Of a DNA stretch of 5,966 nucleotides, positions 1-5,568 are shown one piece after another. The position numbers and the translations under genes are program-made. Source of the DNA: Chitinophagaceae bacterium (GTDB lineage Bacteria; Bacteroidota; Bacteroidia; Chitinophagales; Chitinophagaceae). Each line of letters begins with the position of its first letter. Position 1 is the stretch's first letter. The notes beneath the pieces were generated by a model. That model saw only the letters and a list, made by a program, of their open reading frames with translations. It did no database searches and had not been told where the DNA came from. The stretch spans positions 1 to 5,966 of the forward strand of contig JAGNOY010000141.1 in the NCBI GenBank assembly GCA_017989935.1, written 5' to 3'.

Positions 1-1806
1 GCAACTTTCTTTTCCATTTTCATTGGCAAACACATTCATCTTTAAGTTGTCGAGTCCTGTGGCTTTATACCCAGCTGGAATTTGAATAATTAAGTGCCTG
101 CTATATTGGTGAGGCTCTGGAATTTCAATATCAAATTGTCTTTCTTTTTCTTGATACATTTCTGCTTGTCGCCCTATCAATTCCCCTACTTTAAATAAAT
201 ATTTGTTGCCTGCTTTTTCTAGACTATTAGTCGCATGTAAAGTTGCGCTTACTCGAAGCGGAAGTTTTTTTGCTAAGCTTGAAAACTGGGCATTTTCATA
301 TTTGTAATCAGTGATTTGTTCATCTTTTTCACTAATTTTAAAAAATTCTTTAGTTTGTTCATCGCGCTTTTCTTTTTCAAGCAACACAAAAATAGGCATA
401 ATTTCTGCGGCTTTTTGACCACCAAAAGTTTGCGTCATTTGAATGATGCAAGTATCTAAGTCTTGATTGAATGATGCTTGTACATCATGATTGTGATAAC
501 TTTCTTCAGCAGGCGTAATAGGAATTTTTCTTTCTTCAGCGCTTGCTGAAACAATGTTGCCTAAACGAAATATTTTAGTAAATATGCCTGATTGATTGCA
601 CCATAAACTTGGTATATAGGGAGAGCGATAAAACGTTTCGGTCGGCGCTACATATTGTTTCGTGTCTGGAAAATAAAATAAACAATTCGTCAAATTATCT
701 ACGTTTATAATGGCATAATCAAAGGGCTTGCGAAAACGATCTGTGGTATACCCGATTTCAAAATTTATTTTTTGGGCAGTATAAAAACCAGCCATCAATT
801 GTTTCATCCCAGACTCATTGGTGATTCTATTTTTCAAGATATACTCTATTTCTTCAGCATATTCAACGGCGACAAATTCTTGTTGGATGTAATTGCTTTT
901 TACATAATCTTCAATCCAAGAAATTTTTTCAGCCATGTTTGTCAATGCTGTATATTCTTTATTAGCTTCGAGTATTTTATTGATGGCTTTGGTGTCTTTT
1001 TCTCCGAAGGTGGTATAATCTTTATACAAACCTTTCATAATATCATCCCAAGAATACAGTCTGCCGCTTTTGGTTTTGGAGGCTGTATTATAAGCGATGG
1101 TATATTCTACCCTGGCAAAGTGAGAGAGATAAGAGGCATACTTTTCTTCTTCAAGTCCATCAAGATTATCAGTTCTTGCTAGATAACAATTTTTGTTATT
1201 GATTAAAGTATCCTTAGCCACTTTGGCTTGATTATATCCTTTGAGTTCAAAAATAAAATTTTCAGGAGCCACTAATTCGAATACATTTTCAACAATTGGA
1301 AACATGTCTTGCAAATACTCAGTACCAAAGGGAGTAAATCGTTGTTGTTTGTATACGATATATTCTATTTCAGAACCTTTTTCAATACCTTCCATGGCGA
1401 ATATTTTTTGCTGTTCACCTGATTCTGTTTTTATGTCTTTAAATGCATCGGCTTTAAGTTCTACGACTTTGCCTGATGGACTAATAGTTCGCGCTTTGAT
1501 GACAGAAATAGGATTGTCTTTGCTATAAGATATTTTTATTTTATTAAACATTTCAATACCCTTTTCGTCATTGACCCGAACAATTTTATGTATTTTTCTG
1601 GTATATCTATATTCATTTTTGCCGCCAATACCAATTTCTAATTGATTGCGTTCGCTAATGATAATCGCGCTTTCTTTTAAAAATTTTTCTTGTTTAATTT
1701 GATGTATTGCAGGATTGGGTTCCCAATTCATCTCAAGAATTTGGCCTCGTGTAGAAAAAAAAGAAATTCCTGAGAAAAAAACGAGTAGGGCTAATCGCAT
1801 ATTCAT
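1..1806 (-). CDS. Exported DUF3857 protein with degenerate transglutaminase-like domain (3' end cut off)
   Basis: I translated this minus-strand frame by hand. It is open from ATG at 1806 to the window edge (602 codons, no stop), so the C-terminus is missing; judged against its neighbour, about 50 residues lie outside. A second in-frame ATG at 1800 is possible. Residues 1-22 look like a signal peptide (MNMR, then a hydrophobic stretch), so the product should be exported. The order of parts matches the upstream gene: a beta-rich DUF3857-like N-terminal half (about 40-240), a transglutaminase-like segment (about 285-390), and a C-terminal segment (about 505-602) resembling the neighbour's DUF3858-like end. 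The Cys motif is replaced: RITNESGM (327-334) aligns with RYGDCKDM of the neighbour, putting Glu331 at the nucleophile. Tyr364 replaces the His. The Asp aligns with Phe379 or Pro380, although Asp381 is adjacent. Peptidase or crosslinking activity is therefore unlikely; a binding or structural role is inferred. It is probably cotranscribed with the upstream gene. Confidence 0.85.
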   Translation of the reverse strand, partial: MNMRLALLVFFSGISFFSTRGQILEMNWEPNPAIHQIKQEKFLKESAIIISERNQLEIGIGGKNEYRYTRKIHKIVRVNDEKGIEMFNKIKISYSKDNPISVIKARTISPSGKVVELKADAFKDIKTESGEQQKIFAMEGIEKGSEIEYIVYKQQRFTPFGTEYLQDMFPIVENVFELVAPENFIFELKGYNQAKVAKDTLINNKNCYLARTDNLDGLEEEKYASYLSHFARVEYTIAYNTASKTKSGRLYSWDDIMKGLYKDYTTFGEKDTKAINKILEANKEYTALTNMAEKISWIEDYVKSNYIQQEFVAVEYAEEIEYILKNRITNESGMKQLMAGFYTAQKINFEIGYTTDRFRKPFDYAIINVDNLTNCLFYFPDTKQYVAPTETFYRSPYIPSLWCNQSGIFTKIFRLGNIVSASAEERKIPITPAEESYHNHDVQASFNQDLDTCIIQMTQTFGGQKAAEIMPIFVLLEKEKRDEQTKEFFKISEKDEQITDYKYENAQFSSLAKKLPLRVSATLHATNSLEKAGNKYLFKVGELIGRQAEMYQEKERQFDIEIPEPHQYSRHLIIQIPAGYKATGLDNLKMNVFANENGKESC

Positions 1807-1817
1807 GTTGCTGGGGC

Positions 1818-3725
1818 TTATTTAATTTTCTTAATTATAACTGACTCTTTATAGACCTTATTTAATTGTTTGATAAATAAATTCCATTGTTCAAACTGAT
1901 CTACTTTCATGATCAAATCTGGGAAATTTGTATAAATGATATGATCACAAATCAAGCTGTTTTTTTCTTGTTGAAATGTAAGCGTAAATCCAAAATCTTT
2001 TTCTTTAAATTGTACATTCTCTGGAATATAAGTCACTTCATAGTTTGCTGGAATTTCTACAATATAGCGTTGTTCATTGTTGATATTAAATTTGAAAGCA
2101 TAAGGTATTTGTCTGTTCAATTCTTTAACCATGCTATTAATCATGACTTTATTTAAAAATATATTTATAAATTTTTCATCACCTGCTTCTTTCATAAAAT
2201 CTTTCATGCTATAATCATAGTTCAATTCTAGATGATCATCACTTGAAGGCTTTGGCATGTCGAAGTGCTGTAAGATGGCATTATTTCTTACGCCTTTTAT
2301 TACATTCTTCGCAAAATCTTCCTTTTCTTTTTCTGTTAAATAATGAAATTCATTAGCCAAATTACCTGCAATTAATCCACCATAATTTGATTTTGCTTTA
2401 ATTTCTACATCATTTTCCTTTAAGGTGAAACTAGAAACTTCTCTTGCATAGTTTGTTTCAGCCGGGATAACCGGAACCATCGCTAATTCATATGTTGTAT
2501 CGTTGATATAAATCATGGCTTGTTTACCTTGAATATGATCTGTAGGCAATCCAAAAATACCATTCGGATCTGTGGCGTCAAGAAAAACCCATTGTCCATC
2601 CAACTTCACCGCAGCTATCATGTGGTTGTCTGAATTTTTCAAGGGCACTTCCGAATAGGTATACGGAATTCTTCTAGTTCCTATCCAGGTGAGATAGCAA
2701 GGAATTTTTAAAGATTTCAGCAAGGCAAATTGTATACTACTCATGTCTTTACAATCGCCATAACGTTTGGCACATACCTGATCACCTTCCCTAGGAATCA
2801 ATCCCTCCATCCCAGCTTCAAAAGCAACATAGCGAATATTATGTTGTACCCATTGATACACACGTTTGATTTTTTCTTTATCGCTGGTAACACCTTTTGT
2901 GATGGAATCTGCTAAATACGTGATTCTTTCTGAAGGTTTACTATTCACTTGATTAATTTTAGATACATACCAGTCAAACAAATCGCGCGGTGTTTTAGTT
3001 ACAGTTCTTGTCTTTCCTTTTGTGGTAAATTCATCAATCTTATATAAAATATGGGGTGTATAATATAACCTTGCAGGGGTGCTTTCATACTCTTTTTCTT
3101 CATCAGTATTCATAGCCGTCCAAGTATGTATGACTTCATTTCTTTTCTCTTCCTTTTGATAATTGACCAATCCGGCTTGCATATTTTTTTCGATCAAGGA
3201 AATTTTCATGTTGTTGGGTACATGCAATTCATACACTTGCTTTTCGATAGGCAAATAATATTTAAAGGTCATAGGATCTGTAAAGTGTGCTTCTCTGGTA
3301 GACAAGGTATATTTTACATGGGCTTCAGAACCTACAACCAGCCCTAAGAAATCGATATTGATTTCTTGTTGATCATCAAAAAATACCATACTGCTATTGG
3401 CATGATTGGCCTTAAAGTCTTTTATTTCAATGGTTTTAATTTTACCATTGGGTTGAGGGTTTTTAGTAAACACTTCAATTTTTTCTAATTTATCAAAGTA
3501 CGAATAGTTTACTGAATAAGAATGGTGCAAGGCAATAGCCTTCTCGTCATTAAATTTGAAAATAATTTCATACTCGGTAGTGGTTACGGGTGTGGTGTCT
3601 TGAATCTCGATTTTAGTTGTTTGTGCATACAAGCTTATATAGGCACTATTCGTAGCAATGGCACCTGCAGTTTTTGAGAACAAAACAACAGAAATGATAA
3701 AGGAAACAAAGAGGTATTTATTCAT
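1818..3725 (-). CDS. Exported DUF3857 / transglutaminase-like protein with intact catalytic triad
   Basis: The frame is open from an ATG at 3782, but I place the start at the ATG at 3725 (635 aa). From there the protein begins MNKYLFVSFIISVVLFSK, a typical signal peptide ending near AGA or AIA, whereas the extra 19 residues are polar and would bury it. Domains: a DUF3857-like beta-rich region (about 40-220), a transglutaminase core (about 270-385), and a DUF3858-like C-terminal region (about 525-635). The core shows WVQHNIRYVAFE (292-303), the nucleophile motif KRYGDCKD with Cys325, His368 in SDNHMIAAV, and Asp383 in WVFLDATDP, so the papain-like triad is complete. Family members may act as peptidases or transglutaminases; most in Bacteroidota are uncharacterised and the substrate is unknown. 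The product probably acts in the periplasm or outside the cell. A promoter candidate lies about 120 bases upstream. It is the first gene of a probable two-gene operon. Confidence 0.9.
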   Translation of the reverse strand: MNKYLFVSFIISVVLFSKTAGAIATNSAYISLYAQTTKIEIQDTTPVTTTEYEIIFKFNDEKAIALHHSYSVNYSYFDKLEKIEVFTKNPQPNGKIKTIEIKDFKANHANSSMVFFDDQQEINIDFLGLVVGSEAHVKYTLSTREAHFTDPMTFKYYLPIEKQVYELHVPNNMKISLIEKNMQAGLVNYQKEEKRNEVIHTWTAMNTDEEKEYESTPARLYYTPHILYKIDEFTTKGKTRTVTKTPRDLFDWYVSKINQVNSKPSERITYLADSITKGVTSDKEKIKRVYQWVQHNIRYVAFEAGMEGLIPREGDQVCAKRYGDCKDMSSIQFALLKSLKIPCYLTWIGTRRIPYTYSEVPLKNSDNHMIAAVKLDGQWVFLDATDPNGIFGLPTDHIQGKQAMIYINDTTYELAMVPVIPAETNYAREVSSFTLKENDVEIKAKSNYGGLIAGNLANEFHYLTEKEKEDFAKNVIKGVRNNAILQHFDMPKPSSDDHLELNYDYSMKDFMKEAGDEKFINIFLNKVMINSMVKELNRQIPYAFKFNINNEQRYIVEIPANYEVTYIPENVQFKEKDFGFTLTFQQEKNSLICDHIIYTNFPDLIMKVDQFEQWNLFIKQLNKVYKESVIIKKIK

Positions 3726-3816
3726 GGGTAACAAAGATGAAGGATTCAACGCAAACTGATTCTCTTTAGTATCTATAAACATATGTTATAGTTTAAATAA
3801 GTTTCATAGTTATGTG

Positions 3817-3848
3817 TTCGAATACCATCAATTGATTCCCTAAATTTA
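3817..3848 (+). promoter_or_regulatory. Candidate promoter for the acyltransferase gene, sharing its -7 box with the opposite strand
   Basis: On the plus strand, TTCG (3817-3820), one mismatch from TTTG, is followed after 20 bases by TAAATTTA (3841-3848). Because TAAATTTA is its own reverse complement, the same eight bases could serve as the -7 box for both divergent genes. Transcription would start near 3855, about 23 bases before the ATG at 3878. Both boxes have one mismatch, so support is weak. A 10-base palindrome, ATCAATTGAT (3827-3836), lies inside the spacer and might be a protein-binding site. Confidence 0.3.
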
Positions 3849-3871
3849 CATTTTATTTTAATCGACCCAAA
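3841..3871 (-). promoter_or_regulatory. Candidate promoter for the DUF3857 gene pair
   Basis: Read on the minus strand, TTTG (3871-3868) is followed after 19 bases by TAAATTTA (3848-3841). This resembles the Bacteroidota pattern of a -33 TTTG and a -7 TAnnTTTG, with one mismatch in the last base of the -7 box. Transcription would start near 3834, giving a leader of about 110 bases before the ATG at 3725. The assignment is by pattern only; such short boxes arise often in AT-rich DNA. Confidence 0.4.
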
Positions 3872-3877
3872 TTATTC

Positions 3878-4741
3878 ATGTACTATCTTGTTTATGGCAG
3901 TTTATATTTAATCTCCTTACTTCCATGTTGGTTTTTATACGCATTGTCCGATGTTTTGTATGGAGTGCTATATCATGGAATAGGATATCGAAAAAAGGTG
4001 GTTCATGAAAATCTTACACTGTCTTTTCCTGAGAAATCTGCTGAGGAAATTGAAGTGATTAAGAAAAAATTCTACCATAACTTATGTGATGGGATCGTAG
4101 AAATCATTAAAATGCTAAGTATTTCTCAACAAGAACTCGACAATCGAATGACTTGCAATTGGGAAGTGTTTGATTTAATGACGAGTCAACAAAGAAACGG
4201 ACAGGGATTTATGTCGCATCAGTTTAATTGGGAGTGGGGCACCTTGATATGCAACTGGCATGTGCCACGCAGGTTTACAGGAATTTATTTGCCTTTAACT
4301 AGCCCAATTTTCGAAAGACTATTTCACAAAATGCGCAGTCGTGCAGGTATGAAGTTAGTCACAGTACAAAACATGCAAAAGGAAATGACAGCTCTTCAAA
4401 ACCAAGAAACCTTGTGGGGATTTATAGCCGATCAAAATCCAAGCGATCCTAAAAGAGTATCTTGGAACGATTTTATGCATCGCAAAACAGCTTTTTTTAA
4501 GGGGCCTGAATTTGTGGCCAGACGGTATAATAATTTAGTCTACTTCGGCGAAATCATTAAACTAAGACGTGGGTATTATCAAATAAAAATGAAGCTGGCG
4601 TTCGAAAATCCCCGCGACACACAAGAAGGCGAAATTACAGAAGCCTATGTGCGGTTTTTGGAGGATAGCATCAAACGCCAGCCTGAGAATTGGGTTTGGT
4701 CACATCGAAGGTGGAAACACGTTTATACGCCAAAAAACTGA
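3878..4741 (+). CDS. LpxL/HtrB-family lysophospholipid (lipid A-type) acyltransferase
   Basis: This 287-residue protein matches the bacterial lipid A biosynthesis acyltransferase family, which transfers an acyl chain to a lipid A precursor or another membrane lipid at the inner face of the inner membrane. A single hydrophobic N-terminal anchor (about 4-30, YLVYGSLYLISLLPCWFLYA) precedes GYRKKVVHENL (36-46), typical of the family. The catalytic HX4E motif is His114 and Glu119 in SHQFNWEW. Further family signatures are GFIADQNP (181-188), FFKGPEFVARR (206-216) and the C-terminal PENWVWSHRRWK (269-280). Length is near the usual 290-310 residues, so it appears complete. The ATG at 3878 is the only start that leaves the N-terminal anchor intact without extension. 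It stands alone on its strand, divergent from the DUF3857 operon, and is followed by a terminator-like hairpin. Acyl donor and exact acceptor cannot be told from sequence; ornithine or other lipid substrates are alternatives to lipid A. Confidence 0.92.
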   Translation: MYYLVYGSLYLISLLPCWFLYALSDVLYGVLYHGIGYRKKVVHENLTLSFPEKSAEEIEVIKKKFYHNLCDGIVEIIKMLSISQQELDNRMTCNWEVFDLMTSQQRNGQGFMSHQFNWEWGTLICNWHVPRRFTGIYLPLTSPIFERLFHKMRSRAGMKLVTVQNMQKEMTALQNQETLWGFIADQNPSDPKRVSWNDFMHRKTAFFKGPEFVARRYNNLVYFGEIIKLRRGYYQIKMKLAFENPRDTQEGEITEAYVRFLEDSIKRQPENWVWSHRRWKHVYTPKN

Positions 4742-4863
4742 GCACTTTACTTCCATCTGCGCGGACCAAATATGTTGAAGAACTTTTGTTATAGACCAAG
4801 ATTTCTACACTTGCCCACATAAATTTCAATCCAAAGGTTGTGATAAAAATTCAGATTGTCAAG

Positions 4864-4897
4864 CGCGATTTTGTTAAAACGCGAATTATATTTTTTT
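4864..4897 (+). terminator. Probable intrinsic terminator of the acyltransferase gene
   Basis: CGCG (4864-4867) pairs with CGCG (4880-4883), and TTTT (4869-4872) pairs with AAAA (4876-4879). There is one bulged A (4868) and a three-base loop. After a 7-base spacer AATTATA comes a run of seven T residues (4891-4897). The arrangement fits a rho-independent terminator on the plus strand about 120 bases after the acyltransferase stop codon. The stem is short and the T-run is not directly abutting, so confidence is moderate. Confidence 0.45.
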
Positions 4898-4935
4898 ATT
4901 GTCGAAGAGACTTCATAATTCATAATTTTTTTTTA

Positions 4936-5053
4936 GGGCGGCAGGCAGGCTATCCGTTCCAAGTCCGCTTCCGAATCGGCTACGTGGTGTTGAGTTGCCT
5001 GATGTTACGTGAAGCCTCTCGGAATGCGGGCTTTCCACTACTATCCTTGCCGC
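4936..5053. repeat. GC-rich long imperfect inverted repeat, probably a dispersed intergenic element
   Basis: I count 69 G or C in 118 bases (about 58%), far above the AT-rich surroundings. Three nested stems share one axis. The outer stem is GCGGCAGG (4938-4945) with CCTTGCCGC (5045-5053), with one bulge. The middle stem is 4961-4974 with 5019-5033: 14 pairs including one G-T, with a single bulged T at 5025. The inner stem is GGCTACGT (4978-4985) with ACGT-GA-AGCC (5007-5016). The loop is 4986-5006. Part of the loop, TGCCTG (4996-5001), is complementary to CAGGCA (4942-4947) in the outer arm. The pattern resembles GC-rich intergenic repeats I recall from Bacteroidota genomes; that recollection is unverified and only one copy is visible here. 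No transposase or clear target-site duplication is seen. It could be a REP- or MITE-like element or a structured RNA. Confidence 0.6.
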
Positions 5054-5127
5054 AATACCCAGGTTCTCTTCTCCCACAATGAATTAGACTCCCCAAAGAT
5101 TCATATTCTTGACTTCAAGAATAACCA

Positions 5128-5155
5128 ACTAAAAATTTAGTACTAAAATATTAGT
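5128..5155. promoter_or_regulatory. Two abutting operator-like dyads upstream of the BlaI-family gene
   Basis: ACTAAAAATTTAGT (5128-5141) and ACTAAAATATTAGT (5142-5155) lie directly end to end. Each is an imperfect dyad with arms ACTAA and TTAGT around a four-base AT centre. They share these arms with the perfect palindrome at 5161-5176, which suggests repeated binding sites for a dimeric regulator. The second dyad overlaps the expected -33 region of the blaI-type promoter. The most likely ligand is the adjacent BlaI/MecI/CopY-family repressor, since such proteins usually bind palindromes in their own promoters. Confidence 0.65.
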
Positions 5156-5183
5156 TTTATAACTAAATATTTAGTTACATTTG
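5151..5183 (+). promoter_or_regulatory. Promoter of the BlaI-M56 operon
   Basis: TACATTTG (5176-5183) is an exact match to the Bacteroidota -7 pattern TAnnTTTG. The -33 element is less clear: TTAG (5151-5154) lies 21 bases upstream and TTTT (5155-5158) 17 bases upstream. Transcription would start around 5190, leaving a leader of roughly 12 bases before the ATG at 5202. All likely promoter parts are covered or flanked by the three dyads, which fits repression by blocking the polymerase. Confidence 0.6.
5161..5176. promoter_or_regulatory. Perfect 16-base palindromic operator within the promoter spacer
   Basis: AACTAAATATTTAGTT is its own reverse complement over all 16 bases. Its 14-base core (5162-5175) has the same ACTAA and TTAGT arms as the two upstream dyads. 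Its centre is 20 bases from the centre of the second dyad, and the first two dyads are 14 bases apart centre to centre. It sits between the -33 and -7 elements and touches the -7 box, so a bound repressor would exclude RNA polymerase. It is the best-conserved of the three sites. Confidence 0.7.
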
Positions 5184-5201
5184 TTTTTTAATAAAATAGT
5201 C

Positions 5202-5564
5202 ATGGAAAAATTAACCAAACTAGAGGAGCAAATCATGCTTATTCTTTGGAAACTGAACAAAGCATTTGTCAAGGAAATTATTGAAGAAATGCCCGAGCCC
5301 AAACTACATTACAATACTGTATCTACTATGATTAAACTTTTGCAAGAGAAAGGTTTTGTAAACTATACTGCCTTCGGTAAAACCTATCAGTATTTTCCTA
5401 TCATTCAAAAAGAAGATTATTTTAAGCGTAACATGAAGCCTATGCTACAAGATTATTTTAATGGATCGGCCAAGCAACTTGTTTCATTTTTTGTGAAAGA
5501 AAAAAAGATTAGTGTCGAAGAACTTGAAAACTTGATTAAAGAAATAAAAAATAGCAAATCCTAA
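5202..5564 (+). CDS. BlaI/MecI/CopY-family transcriptional repressor
   Basis: The 120-residue product has the size and layout of BlaI-type repressors. It starts with a winged-helix DNA-binding domain (about 4-70): LTKLEEQIMLILWKL (4-18) is the first helix, HYNTVSTMIKLLQEKGFV (36-53) covers the recognition helix, and the wing follows with YTAFGKTYQYFPI (55-67). A helical dimerisation tail (about 71-118) contains LVSFFVKEKKISVEELENL. Such dimers repress their own operon and are inactivated by cleavage after a partner M56 membrane protease senses a signal. I place the start at the ATG at 5202; an in-frame TTG at 5181 lies inside the -7 box and would add only seven residues unlike the family. The stop is four bases before the M56 gene, implying cotranscription. 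Three matching dyads upstream suggest autoregulation. The inducing signal is unknown; no beta-lactamase or copper gene is visible nearby. Confidence 0.93.
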   Translation: MEKLTKLEEQIMLILWKLNKAFVKEIIEEMPEPKLHYNTVSTMIKLLQEKGFVNYTAFGKTYQYFPIIQKEDYFKRNMKPMLQDYFNGSAKQLVSFFVKEKKISVEELENLIKEIKNSKS

Positions 5565-5568
5565 TACC

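Larger units (their letters stand above)
4742..5127. other. Non-coding stretch between the acyltransferase gene and the BlaI operator region
   Basis: No credible gene was found in these 386 bases on either strand. Positions 4742-4863 hold nothing recognisable. A hairpin with a T-tract follows at 4864-4897, then a short tandem repeat (TTCATAA twice, at about 4914-4927) running into nine T residues (4926-4934). A GC-rich structured element occupies 4936-5053. Positions 5054-5127 show nothing recognisable. A plus-strand frame from a GTG at 4840 to 5082 crosses both the hairpin and the GC-rich element and resembles no protein family I know, so I treat it as spurious. Confidence 0.7.

Noticed and set aside
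772..1528. Two plus-strand open frames (772-1182 and 1241-1528)
   Set aside because: They lie antisense within the long DUF3857-like coding frame, which has a signal peptide and clear similarity to its neighbour. The plus-strand translations show low-complexity hydrophobic runs typical of antisense reading.
1887..3347. Several short plus-strand open frames opposite the intact transglutaminase-like gene
   Set aside because: They are fully contained in a well-supported minus-strand gene and resemble no known protein.
4670..4820. Short minus-strand frame (about 60 residues) overlapping the end of the acyltransferase gene, with an ATG near 4820
   Set aside because: Its second half is antisense to the conserved acyltransferase C-terminus, it has no family resemblance, and no promoter or partner gene supports it.
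4914..4934. T-rich run and TTCATAA tandem repeat as a second terminator
   Set aside because: No stem precedes the T-run on the plus strand. The strong hairpin lies after it, so the order is wrong for a plus-strand intrinsic terminator.
4840..5082. Plus-strand frame of 80 residues starting at a GTG
   Set aside because: It runs through the terminator hairpin and the GC-rich inverted repeat, has no recognisable family pattern, and its second half is simply the translated palindromic element. It is more likely a by-product of the repeat.
5181..5201. TTG at 5181 as an upstream start for the BlaI-family gene
   Set aside because: The codon lies inside the -7 promoter box and upstream of the expected transcription start, and the added residues do not match the family N-terminus. 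The ATG at 5202 fits better.
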